Positions 1-8,401 of a stretch of 64,000 nt of DNA are shown piece after piece. Position 1 is the first letter of the stretch; each line of letters starts with the position of its first letter. The notes under the pieces were generated by a model. The model did no database searches, was not told the origin of the DNA, and worked only from the letters and a program-made list of their open reading frames with translations. Position numbers and translations under genes: made by a program. Source of the stretch: Neofamilia sp964346535 (GTDB taxonomy: Bacteria > Bacillota > Clostridia > Tissierellales > Peptoniphilaceae); the NCBI GenBank assembly GCA_964346535.1, contig CAYFUN010000001.1, positions 62,001 to 126,000 of the forward strand, in the 5' to 3' direction.

Positions 1-83
1 AATATCAAAAAAGAGTTATAAGAATTGATAATGGCGTTATAGCAAGAGATGATGTAGGAGGCTACTATTATGAGGAGCCTTAG
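1..83 (+). CDS. ftsE: FtsE, cell-division ABC ATPase, C-terminal end (partial)
   Basis: Only the last 26 codons are in the window, read in the frame that begins at base 3 and ends with TAG at 81-83. The peptide ends KRVIRIDNGVIARDD..., which resembles the basic and acidic C-terminus of FtsE ATPases. The identification rests mainly on position: the reading frame overlaps the ftsX start by 14 bases, the usual ftsE-ftsX arrangement. FtsE is the cytoplasmic ATPase that drives FtsX and controls septal wall hydrolases. No catalytic motif lies inside the window. Confidence 0.75.
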   Translation, partial: YQKRVIRIDNGVIARDDVGGYYYEEP

Positions 84-969
84 ATCATTTAAGTCAATGC
101 TAGTTAACGGCTTTACAAGTATTTGGAGAAATAAGGCTATGGGCTTTATTTCTATTTTGACTATTTTTGCCGTAATGTTAATTATGGGAATCTTGCTATT
201 AGGTGTTTTAAATATTAACAACTATGTCAACAACATTAACCAAAGCTTAGACAAGATAGTTGTTTACTTTAACGATGATGCCAGTTTTAAACAAATTGAT
301 AACTTAATGGAAAAGCTTAGCAAGAGAGAAGAGGTAAAAGAAATTGTTTATATTTCTAAAGACCAAGCCATGGTTGATGCCAAGGAAATGTTTAAAGACA
401 AGGGCTTTGTTTTGAATGGCATTGAAAAAAATCCTCTTCCATCATCAATGGAAATAAAAGTATCTGACATTGCCTATGCAGAAGAGCTAGTTAAAGAACT
501 TGAAAATAATAAGCTAGTTGAAGACAGTAGATATTTTCAAGATTGGATTAACAGGTTTATTAAAATAGACAGGGCTATAAAAATCGGATCCTTTGTAAGT
601 TTTATAATAATTGTTAGCTTATGTGTTTTTGTAATATCAAATATTATTAAAGTTGCAATTTCATCTAGGGGAACTGAGATTGAAATTATGAAAATAGTTG
701 GAGCAAGTGAATCTTATATAAAGGGCCCATTTATTATGGAGGGACTTTTCTATTCGTTACTAGGAGCAGTTCTTGCTTTACTTGCTATTTTTAAACTTTA
801 TGAAATGTTTATTGGCCAATATGGGACTAGTATTTATGAATATCTGTCTTTTACTTTAGTAGACATGGCAGATATAAAAAGTGATTTAATCAGCATATTT
901 ATTGCAATTTCACTTGGTATTGGAACAATTGGAAGTATAGCTTCCCTAAGAAAATATTTAAAGGTGTAA
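70..969 (+). CDS. ftsX: FtsX, cell-division ABC transporter-like permease
   Basis: A 299-residue membrane protein with the FtsX layout: a short cytoplasmic N-terminus, membrane segment 1 (about 23-48), a large extracellular domain (about 50-168), then three segments at about 170-195, 224-248 and 272-292. In this family FtsE and FtsX do not transport a solute. They pass ATP-driven movement to extracellular peptidoglycan hydrolases, and the coiled-coil M23 protein encoded four bases downstream is the likely partner. The start lies inside the end of ftsE, behind a GTAGGAGGC ribosome site, so the two are probably translationally coupled. Confidence 0.95.
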   Translation: MRSLRSFKSMLVNGFTSIWRNKAMGFISILTIFAVMLIMGILLLGVLNINNYVNNINQSLDKIVVYFNDDASFKQIDNLMEKLSKREEVKEIVYISKDQAMVDAKEMFKDKGFVLNGIEKNPLPSSMEIKVSDIAYAEELVKELENNKLVEDSRYFQDWINRFIKIDRAIKIGSFVSFIIIVSLCVFVISNIIKVAISSRGTEIEIMKIVGASESYIKGPFIMEGLFYSLLGAVLALLAIFKLYEMFIGQYGTSIYEYLSFTLVDMADIKSDLISIFIAISLGIGTIGSIASLRKYLKV

Positions 970-973
970 ATTT

Positions 974-2170
974 ATGAAGAATGTAAAAAAGTTAATTTTA
1001 TTTGTACTTGTCTTGGTGTTATTTACTAGCAATATAGTATTTGCTGATGCTAAACTTGATTCTCTTAAGGACAAGAAAAAGCAAATGGACGAAAAAGTTC
1101 AAGATCAAGAGAGTCAAATCCAAGGGCTCAACCTTCAACTAGACCAAGTCCACCAAGAAATTAGAGACTTAGACTTTAAAATAATGACCTCCCAAGATGA
1201 ACTAGATAAAATTAACCAACAACTTTTAGAATTAGAAGAGTCAATTGCAAAAAATGAAGAAAACTTAGCCAAGGCCAAGGAAAAATTATCTTCAAAAGAA
1301 GATGACCTTAATACTAGGCTTAGAGAAGAATACAAAAACGGGTCTTATGTATTTTTAGAAATAATAATGGACTCATCAAGTATTTCAGATATGTTAAAAA
1401 GGCTTGATGTTGTTACAAACATTTTAAATCAAGATAGAGAGCTTTTAAGATTTACCAACAAACAAATTGCTTATATACGAGATACTGAAAATAAATTAAA
1501 AGAACAAAAAGCTGAATACAAGGAAAAACTTGCAGCTGAAGAAAGTAAGAAAGCTGAACTTGAAGAGAATAATAAAAAGAAATTAGAATTTATGGCAATC
1601 CTTCAAGAAGACAAGGTTCAAGCTGAAGCTGAATATAACGAATTTGTAAAGCTAACTCAGTCTTTAGATGCTGAAATAGTAAAACTCGAAAAGGAACTAG
1701 AAGAAAAGAGGAAGGCTGAAGAAGCCAGAAGAAAAGCTGAAGAAGAAAGAAGAAAGGCAGCTGGTGAAGTTGTCCAAGGAAACGGCCAACTATCATGGCC
1801 AGTTCCAGGCTATTCTAGCATATCTTCTTATTATGGATATAGGATCCACCCTATATTTAATACAAAAAAATTCCATGCAGGCATTGATATTCCTGCTCCT
1901 ATGGGCACACCAGTAAAAGCAGCTATGAGTGGCATAGTAATTTTTTCAGGCTGGCAAGGTGGCTACGGCAATGTTGTAATGATATCTCACGGAGGAGACC
2001 TTGTAACTGTTTATGCCCACAATTCTTCAAACAAGGTTAGTGTTGGCGATTATGTTGACAGGGGACAAACTATTGCTCTTATGGGTTCAACTGGATTTTC
2101 AACAGGTTCTCATAGTCACTTTGAAGTTAGAATTAATGGATCTACTGTAAATCCATTAGCTTATTTGTAA
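974..2170 (+). CDS. Coiled-coil M23 peptidoglycan hydrolase / activator (EnvC/PcsB-like role)
   Basis: A secreted 398-residue protein: signal peptide about 1-25, long charged coiled coil about 27-262, then a LytM/M23 domain about 275-398. The zinc-ligand pattern is complete (H301-x3-D305 and H380-x-H382, with H349 in YAHN), so the domain looks catalytically competent, unlike EnvC of E. coli, whose LytM domain is degenerate. Its position directly after ftsX matches hydrolases whose coiled coil is held inactive until FtsEX moves. A Lys/Glu/Arg-rich stretch (about 238-262) links the coil to the enzyme. The function is inferred from domain order and neighbourhood. Confidence 0.88.
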   Translation: MKNVKKLILFVLVLVLFTSNIVFADAKLDSLKDKKKQMDEKVQDQESQIQGLNLQLDQVHQEIRDLDFKIMTSQDELDKINQQLLELEESIAKNEENLAKAKEKLSSKEDDLNTRLREEYKNGSYVFLEIIMDSSSISDMLKRLDVVTNILNQDRELLRFTNKQIAYIRDTENKLKEQKAEYKEKLAAEESKKAELEENNKKKLEFMAILQEDKVQAEAEYNEFVKLTQSLDAEIVKLEKELEEKRKAEEARRKAEEERRKAAGEVVQGNGQLSWPVPGYSSISSYYGYRIHPIFNTKKFHAGIDIPAPMGTPVKAAMSGIVIFSGWQGGYGNVVMISHGGDLVTVYAHNSSNKVSVGDYVDRGQTIALMGSTGFSTGSHSHFEVRINGSTVNPLAYL

Positions 2171-2179
2171 GGAGTAATT

Positions 2180-3382
2180 ATGAAAAAGAAAAATAAAATT
2201 CTTTTAGTGGTATTACTAATAGTTTTTAGCAACCTTATAACTTTTAATTTGGGAAGAAATTTAAATTCTTATGCTTTGTCAGCCAATAAAGGAACTGTAG
2301 ATAAAATAGAAAGTGATCAAGTTAATAAGCTAATTTACTTAGAAAACTATATTAATAGTTATTATTTGAGAAATGTAGAAAAAGAAGACCTATATACAGG
2401 TCAACTTAAGGGAATGGTTGCAGCTTTAAATGATCCCTACTCACAATATTTAACAGAAGAAGAGTTTGATGAATTAATGGAAGATACTACTGGAACATTT
2501 TTTGGAATAGGAGTTTATATAAGCTCTTCTGATGGCTACGTAACTGTAGTAAGTCCAATTAGAAATACACCTGCTGAAGAAGCTGGCCTTTTACCAGGAG
2601 ATATTATTTTAAAGGTAGATGGGGTAGAAGTAACAGGAGAAGATGTTTCTAAAGCATCAAAACTTATCAAGGGAAAAAAGGGAACTGATGTTTTACTAAC
2701 TATAGTAAGAAAAGATGAAAATGAAAAGCCAACCACCTTTGATTTAAAAGTTAGAAGAGATGAAATAGAAGTTATTACAGTAAACTCAAAAACTCTTGAT
2801 AACAACATGCTCTATATAAGCATTTCTCAATTTAACGACAATACTTATAAAGAGTTTGCCCAAGCTCTAGAAGAAATAACTCCTGATACCAAGGGAATAA
2901 TTTTAGATTTAAGATCAAATCCAGGTGGACTTTTAGATGCCTGTAGAAATGTTGCAGACACCTTGTTGCCTGAAGGATTGATTTATTACACCAAAGACAG
3001 ACAAGGACAAATTGTAGATGAAGGCATTTCAGATGCTAAGATGGTAGACTTACCAATGGTAACCTTAATTAACGGTGGATCTGCATCTGCTTCTGAAATT
3101 TTATCAGGAGCCTTAAGAGACCACAAGAGATCTATACTAATAGGAGAAAAATCTTTTGGCAAGGGAGTAGTCCAAACAATAAATAGATTCTCCACAAGAG
3201 ATGGAATTAAACTAACTATATCCGAATACTTTACACCAAATGGAATATCTATTCACGAAAAGGGTATAGTACCAGATGTAGAGGTTAAACTAGATGATAA
3301 AACTACAAAGATTGGTGTAGACAATCTAGAAAATGACAACCAACTACAGAAGGCTATTGAAGAATTAAAAAAGATTATTTAA
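2180..3382 (+). CDS. S41 family C-terminal processing peptidase (CtpA/CtpB type)
   Basis: A 400-residue protein with an N-terminal signal anchor (about 7-27), a PDZ domain (about 100-180, GIGVYI and PAEEAGLLPGD motifs) and an S41 catalytic domain. The Ser-Lys-Gln triad of this family can be assigned: S303 in NGGSASASEI, K328 and Q332 in SFGKGVVQ. Such proteases cut extracytoplasmic proteins, often near their C-termini. Co-location with ftsX and an M23 hydrolase suggests control of wall enzymes, but the substrate is unknown. It starts nine bases after the M23 gene with a GGAG site and is followed directly by a terminator hairpin. Confidence 0.93.
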   Translation: MKKKNKILLVVLLIVFSNLITFNLGRNLNSYALSANKGTVDKIESDQVNKLIYLENYINSYYLRNVEKEDLYTGQLKGMVAALNDPYSQYLTEEEFDELMEDTTGTFFGIGVYISSSDGYVTVVSPIRNTPAEEAGLLPGDIILKVDGVEVTGEDVSKASKLIKGKKGTDVLLTIVRKDENEKPTTFDLKVRRDEIEVITVNSKTLDNNMLYISISQFNDNTYKEFAQALEEITPDTKGIILDLRSNPGGLLDACRNVADTLLPEGLIYYTKDRQGQIVDEGISDAKMVDLPMVTLINGGSASASEILSGALRDHKRSILIGEKSFGKGVVQTINRFSTRDGIKLTISEYFTPNGISIHEKGIVPDVEVKLDDKTTKIGVDNLENDNQLQKAIEELKKII

Positions 3383-3412
3383 GTCGGCAGCTTTGTCGAC
3401 TTTCTTTATTGT
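3381..3412 (+). terminator. Terminator after the ftsEX-ctp operon
   Basis: An eight-pair stem with one G.U pair (AAGTCGGC / GTCGACTT), loop AGCTTT, followed by the T-rich TCTTTATTGTT. It begins on the stop codon of the S41 protease. The T-tract is interrupted, so efficiency may be moderate. Confidence 0.65.
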
Positions 3413-3438
3413 TAGATAATATTTTAAGACGATTAATG

Positions 3439-3480
3439 TTGACAAAGTTTTTATAGTTAACTACAATAAAACAAACGTTC
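3439..3480 (+). promoter_or_regulatory. Sigma-A-type promoter of uvrBA with a possible LexA half-matched box
   Basis: TTGACA at 3439-3444 and TACAAT at 3462-3467 are separated by 17 bases, a near-consensus housekeeping promoter. Directly after the -10, AAAC-AAAC-GTTC (3469-3480) matches the Firmicute LexA pattern GAAC-N4-GTTC at seven of eight fixed positions and lies over the expected transcription start. uvrB is an SOS gene in Bacillus, so LexA control is plausible but unproven. Confidence 0.6.
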
Positions 3481-3498
3481 TAAAAAAGGAGGCAGGAT

Positions 3499-5502
3499 AT
3501 GAACAAATTTATTTTACACTCAGATTTTGAGCCAACAGGGGACCAACCTCAGGCTATTGATTATCTTGCTAATTCTATAAATAATGGAAACAGAGATCAA
3601 ATACTTTTAGGAGTAACAGGATCAGGAAAAACTTATACTATGGCTAATGTAATAGAAAAAGTTCAAAAGCCAACTTTAGTAATAGCTCACAATAAAACTC
3701 TTGCCTATCAATTAGCTAGTGAGTTTAAAGAATTTTTCCCAGAAAATGCTGTAGAGTATTTTGTTTCTTACTATGACTACTATCAACCAGAGGCTTATGT
3801 ACCTCAATCTGATACCTTTATTGAAAAAGATTCATCTATTAATGATGAAATTGATAAGCTTAGACACTCGGCAACCTTGTCTCTATTTGAAAGAAGAGAT
3901 GTAATAATTGTCGCATCTGTATCTTGTATTTATGGCCTTGGAGACCCAATTGACTACAAGCAGCTTGTCTTATCTTTAAGACCAGGAATGATAAAAGATA
4001 GAAATGAAGTTATTAATAAGCTAGTGGAAATTCAATATGATAGAAACGACTATGACTTTAAGAGAGGAACCTTTAGAGTAAAAGGGGACACCCTAGAAAT
4101 ATTTCCAGCTTCATCGTCTGACAATGTATATAGGGTAGAGTTTTTTGGAGATGAAGTTGATAGAATTACAGAAATCAATTACTTGACTGGAGAAATTATT
4201 GGTTTTAGAAAACATATTTCAGTTTTTCCAGCATCTCACTATGCCACTACCCAAGAAAAAGTAGATAAGGCAATAATCACCATTGAAGATGAATTAGAAG
4301 ATAGGATTAAGTATTTTGAAGACAATAATAAGCTACTTGAGGCCCAAAGAATTGAGCAGAGAACGAGATATGACTTAGAAATGTTAAGGGAAGTTGGCTT
4401 TTGTTCTGGAATTGAAAATTATTCAAGACATTTAAGCCAAAGGGCTCCAGGCTCAAGGCCATATACTTTAATTGATTATTTTCCAAAGGACTTTCTAACA
4501 ATAATAGATGAGTCCCATGTTACAGTGCCCCAAATTCGAGGTATGTACGCAGGGGATAGGTCTAGAAAAGAAACTCTAGTTGAATACGGCTTTAGACTTC
4601 CATCAGCCCTAGACAATAGGCCTTTACAATTTAATGAGTTTGAGTCTTTAATGAATCAGACTATTTATGTTTCTGCAACTCCTGGGCCTTATGAAAAAGA
4701 AAAAACAAATTTAATAGCTGAACAAATTATAAGACCAACAGGCCTACTTGATCCTATAATAGAAGTAAGACCAAGTAAAAATCAAATTGATGATTTAATA
4801 AATGAAATTAATACTAGGGTAGAAAACAAAGAGAGAACCCTGGTAACAACTTTAACTAAAAAAATGGCTGAAGACCTGACAAAATATTTAAAAGAAATGG
4901 GTCTTAAGGTTACCTATATGCACTCTGATATTGATACCATTGAAAGAATGGAAATAATAAGAGATTTAAGACTTGGAGAATATGATGTCCTAGTTGGCAT
5001 AAATCTTTTGAGAGAAGGCTTGGACTTACCTGAAGTATCTTTAATAGTAATACTTGATGCAGACAAGGAAGGGTTTTTAAGAAGTGAAACTTCCTTAATC
5101 CAAACTGCAGGACGTGCAGCTAGAAATGTTAATGGAAAAGTAATTATGTATGCAGATGGTCTTACAAATTCTATGGAAAAAACTATTTCTGAAACAAATA
5201 GAAGAAGGAAAATCCAAGATGCCTACAATAAAAAACACAATATTATTCCAAGGTCAGTATCAAAGTCAATAAGAGAAATAATTGATTCTACCTTAGTTGC
5301 CGATTCAAGTGAAACTTACAGGTCTCAAGAAAGCCTTGATGACCTAGCAGCTATGATAGAAGCTGCAGAAGTTAATATGTTAGAGGCAGCAGAAAAATTA
5401 GACTTTGAAAGAGCTGCTGAATACAGGGACAGAGGAAAAGAGTTAAAGAAATTATACAACAAGGCGAAGAAAAAATATGACAGAGAAAAAAATAAAAATT
5501 AG
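3499..5502 (+). CDS. uvrB: UvrB, excinuclease ABC subunit B
   Basis: A full-length 667-residue UvrB, the DNA-opening and damage-verifying helicase-like subunit of nucleotide excision repair. Walker A GVTGSGKT is at 38-45, the tyrosine-rich beta-hairpin region (YYDYYQPEAY) follows, DESH is the Walker B region, and helicase C motifs (REGLDLPEV, QTAGRAARN) are intact. A C-terminal UVR domain (about 625-660) should contact UvrC. The start has a strong AAAAAAGGAGG site. uvrA overlaps its end by 26 bases, giving a uvrBA operon from the promoter at 3439. Confidence 0.98.
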   Translation: MNKFILHSDFEPTGDQPQAIDYLANSINNGNRDQILLGVTGSGKTYTMANVIEKVQKPTLVIAHNKTLAYQLASEFKEFFPENAVEYFVSYYDYYQPEAYVPQSDTFIEKDSSINDEIDKLRHSATLSLFERRDVIIVASVSCIYGLGDPIDYKQLVLSLRPGMIKDRNEVINKLVEIQYDRNDYDFKRGTFRVKGDTLEIFPASSSDNVYRVEFFGDEVDRITEINYLTGEIIGFRKHISVFPASHYATTQEKVDKAIITIEDELEDRIKYFEDNNKLLEAQRIEQRTRYDLEMLREVGFCSGIENYSRHLSQRAPGSRPYTLIDYFPKDFLTIIDESHVTVPQIRGMYAGDRSRKETLVEYGFRLPSALDNRPLQFNEFESLMNQTIYVSATPGPYEKEKTNLIAEQIIRPTGLLDPIIEVRPSKNQIDDLINEINTRVENKERTLVTTLTKKMAEDLTKYLKEMGLKVTYMHSDIDTIERMEIIRDLRLGEYDVLVGINLLREGLDLPEVSLIVILDADKEGFLRSETSLIQTAGRAARNVNGKVIMYADGLTNSMEKTISETNRRRKIQDAYNKKHNIIPRSVSKSIREIIDSTLVADSSETYRSQESLDDLAAMIEAAEVNMLEAAEKLDFERAAEYRDRGKELKKLYNKAKKKYDREKNKN

Positions 5503-8299
5503 AGGGGCAAAAGTCCACAATTTAAAAAATATAGATTTAGAATTACCTAGAGACAAGTTTATTGTCTTTACAGGTCTTTCTGGTTCAGGCAAATCATCCT
5601 TGGCCTTTGATACCATTTATGCTGAAGGCCAAAGAAGATATGTAGAAAGTTTATCTTCTTATGCCAGACAGTTTTTAGGCCAAATGGACAAGCCTGACGT
5701 AGAAAGCATAGATGGTCTTAGCCCATCTATTTCCATTGACCAAAAGACAACTAGCAAAAATCCAAGGTCAACTGTAGGAACAACTACAGAAATTTATGAC
5801 TATCTAAGACTACTATACGCAAACATTGGCATACCTTATTGTCCAAAGTGTGGCAAACCAATAAAAAACATGACAGTTGATCAAATGGCTGACTATATTC
5901 ATTCACTTGAAGAAGGCAGCAGAATTATGATTTTAGCTCCTGTTGTCAAAGATAAAAAAGGGCAACACAAAACTGTTTTAGAAAGAATAAAGAAAAATGG
6001 TTTTTCAAGGGTAATTGTAGACGGAGAAGTTTATACCTTTGACGAAGACCTTGACTTAGACAAAAACAAAAAACACAATATTGATATTGTTGTTGACAGA
6101 CTAATAGTTAGAGAAGACATGGGAGCAAGACTAGTTGATTCAATTGAACTTGCTTTAAAAGAAGGAGATGGAATTTTAGTTGTAGACAAGATGAATGGAG
6201 AAAGGGTAACCTTAAATACTTCAATGTCTTGTGTAGAGTGTGGAATTTCCTATGACGAAATTACTCCAAGACTATTTTCTTTTAACGCTCCTTTTGGGGC
6301 CTGCCCAACTTGTAACGGTATAGGTTTTTCAAAAAGACCTGACATTAGAAAAATTATTCCAGACCAAAATAAAAGTATCTCCCAAGGAGCCATAGCTTGT
6401 TATTCAAATCAAAAGGGAACTTACTATCTAACAATGATAGAAGAATTAGCAAAAGCCTATGGCTTTGATACTAAAAAACCAATTAAAGATGCCCCTGAAG
6501 ATTTTATGGATGCACTTTTAAATGGAACTAATAAGAGTATCTCCTTTAACTTTAATTCATTTTATTCTGGCGATAAAAAATATAAGGGGGACTTTGAAGG
6601 AGTTTTCAACAACCTTTTAAGAAGATATAACACAGGGTCAAGTGACTTTGCTCACGACAGAATAGATGAGTTTATGACTGAAGTTAAATGTCCCCATTGT
6701 CATGGCAAGAGATTAAAAGAAGGAGTTCTTGCAATAAAAATTAATGGCAAGTCTATAATTGACTTTACTGATATGAATATTCAAGACGAACTAGACTTTA
6801 TAAATTCTCTTGTTCTAACAGAAAAGGAAGCAATAATTGCTGAACAAATTGTAAGAGAAATAAAAGCCAGACTTGAATTTTTATTAGATGTTGGCCTAGG
6901 ATATTTAAACTTGTCTAGGATGACTGGAACCTTATCAGGAGGCGAGGCTCAAAGAATTAGACTTGCTACACAAATTGGCTCTAAACTAGTTGGCGTAACC
7001 TATGTTTTAGACGAACCAAGTATAGGCCTCCACCAAAGAGACAATCATTTATTAATTGGAACCTTGAGAGAGCTAACAGAACTAGGTAACACTTTAATTG
7101 TAGTTGAACACGATGAAGATACAATGAGAGCTAGTGACCTAATAGTAGATATAGGTCCTGGTGCAGGAGTTCATGGTGGAGAAATTATTGAAGTTGGCAG
7201 CATTGAAGATCTTGAGAAAAACCCGAGATCTATTACTGGCCAATATTTATCTGGAAAAAAACAAATTCCAATACCTGAAGAAAGAAGAGAGGGCAATGGA
7301 AAAAGTATAATTATTAAAGGCGCCAGAGAGAATAATTTAAAAAACATTGATGTTGAAATTCCACTGGGGAAATTTGTTGTAGTAACAGGAGTTTCAGGAT
7401 CAGGCAAGTCTTCTTTAATAAACGAAATTCTTTCAAAGAAACTATGGCAAGACTTTAATAATCCTTCAATTATTCCAGGAGAATTTGATTCTATTGAAGG
7501 TGAAGAAAATATAGACAAAATTGTCACTATAGACCAAAGTCCAATAGGAAAAACACCGAGGTCAAATCCAGCAACTTATACAGGAGCCTTTGATATAGTT
7601 AGAGATATTTTTGCTTCAACAAACGAAGCCAAGGCTAGAGGCTATAAAAAAGGCAGGTTCTCCTTTAATGTAAAGGGAGGAAGGTGCGAAGCTTGTAAGG
7701 GAGATGGGATTATAAAAGTTGAAATGCACTTTCTTTCTGACGTCTATGTGCCTTGTGAAGTTTGTTCTGGCAAAAGATATAATAGAGAAACTCTACAAGT
7801 TAAATACAAGGGAAAAACTATTAGCGAAGTCTTAGATATGACTGTAGACGAGGCCATAGAATTTTTCTCAGTCCACCAAAGATTGAAAAAGAAATTACAA
7901 ACTCTGCACGATGTTGGCTTGGGCTATATTAAAATAGGCCAACCTTCAACTCAGTTATCAGGTGGAGAAGCTCAAAGAATAAAGCTTGCAACTGAATTAA
8001 GTAAAATTTCTACAGGCAAAACACTTTATGTTTTAGATGAACCTACAACTGGACTTCATTCAGCAGACATCCACAAACTTGTAGATGTATTAAATAGACT
8101 AGTAGAACTTGGAAATACTGTTTTAGTAATTGAACACAACTTAGATGTTATTAAAACAGCTGACTATATTATTGACCTAGGCCCAGAAGGTGGAGATGGA
8201 GGAGGAAGAGTTATTGCCAAGGGCACTCCTGAAGAAGTTGCAAAGACAAAAGGATCTTATACTGGTGAGTTTCTAAAAGATATTTTAAAGAAAAAGTAG
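5477..8299 (+). CDS. uvrA: UvrA, excinuclease ABC subunit A
   Basis: A complete 940-residue UvrA, the damage-recognition ATPase of nucleotide excision repair. It carries two ABC ATPase halves: Walker A GLSGSGKS at 33-40 and GVSGSGKS at about 638-645, and an LSGGEAQRI signature in each half. The zinc modules are visible as CPKCGK, the CVECG/CPTCNG pair and CEACKGDG/CEVCSGKR. The ATG lies inside the end of uvrB with only a weak A-rich leader, so translation is probably coupled to uvrB. Confidence 0.98.
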   Translation: MTEKKIKIRGAKVHNLKNIDLELPRDKFIVFTGLSGSGKSSLAFDTIYAEGQRRYVESLSSYARQFLGQMDKPDVESIDGLSPSISIDQKTTSKNPRSTVGTTTEIYDYLRLLYANIGIPYCPKCGKPIKNMTVDQMADYIHSLEEGSRIMILAPVVKDKKGQHKTVLERIKKNGFSRVIVDGEVYTFDEDLDLDKNKKHNIDIVVDRLIVREDMGARLVDSIELALKEGDGILVVDKMNGERVTLNTSMSCVECGISYDEITPRLFSFNAPFGACPTCNGIGFSKRPDIRKIIPDQNKSISQGAIACYSNQKGTYYLTMIEELAKAYGFDTKKPIKDAPEDFMDALLNGTNKSISFNFNSFYSGDKKYKGDFEGVFNNLLRRYNTGSSDFAHDRIDEFMTEVKCPHCHGKRLKEGVLAIKINGKSIIDFTDMNIQDELDFINSLVLTEKEAIIAEQIVREIKARLEFLLDVGLGYLNLSRMTGTLSGGEAQRIRLATQIGSKLVGVTYVLDEPSIGLHQRDNHLLIGTLRELTELGNTLIVVEHDEDTMRASDLIVDIGPGAGVHGGEIIEVGSIEDLEKNPRSITGQYLSGKKQIPIPEERREGNGKSIIIKGARENNLKNIDVEIPLGKFVVVTGVSGSGKSSLINEILSKKLWQDFNNPSIIPGEFDSIEGEENIDKIVTIDQSPIGKTPRSNPATYTGAFDIVRDIFASTNEAKARGYKKGRFSFNVKGGRCEACKGDGIIKVEMHFLSDVYVPCEVCSGKRYNRETLQVKYKGKTISEVLDMTVDEAIEFFSVHQRLKKKLQTLHDVGLGYIKIGQPSTQLSGGEAQRIKLATELSKISTGKTLYVLDEPTTGLHSADIHKLVDVLNRLVELGNTVLVIEHNLDVIKTADYIIDLGPEGGDGGGRVIAKGTPEEVAKTKGSYTGEFLKDILKKK

Positions 8300-8303
8300 G
8301 TCT

Positions 8304-8331
8304 TTGAGTTTTTTTAGATTTATTATATAAT
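8304..8331 (+). promoter_or_regulatory. Probable promoter of polA
   Basis: TTGAGT at 8304-8309 and a perfect TATAAT at 8326-8331 are spaced 16 bases apart, just after the uvrA stop codon. It would give a leader of about 65 bases containing the hairpin at 8349-8378. Confidence 0.5.
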
Positions 8332-8348
8332 AGAATAGAGAAGTTGAT

Positions 8349-8378
8349 AGAGCATTTGAGTTTATACTTAAGTGCTCT
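8349..8378 (+). promoter_or_regulatory. Hairpin in the polA leader
   Basis: A 12-pair stem with two G.U pairs (AGAGCATTTGAG / CTTAAGTGCTCT) around a TTTATA loop. It sits between the probable polA promoter and the polA ribosome site. Only CTTTAAT follows, so it is a poor intrinsic terminator. It may be a weak terminator for uvrA, an attenuator or an mRNA-stabilising stem. Confidence 0.5.
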
Positions 8379-8401
8379 CTTTAATATGAATAGGAGAAAT
8401 T

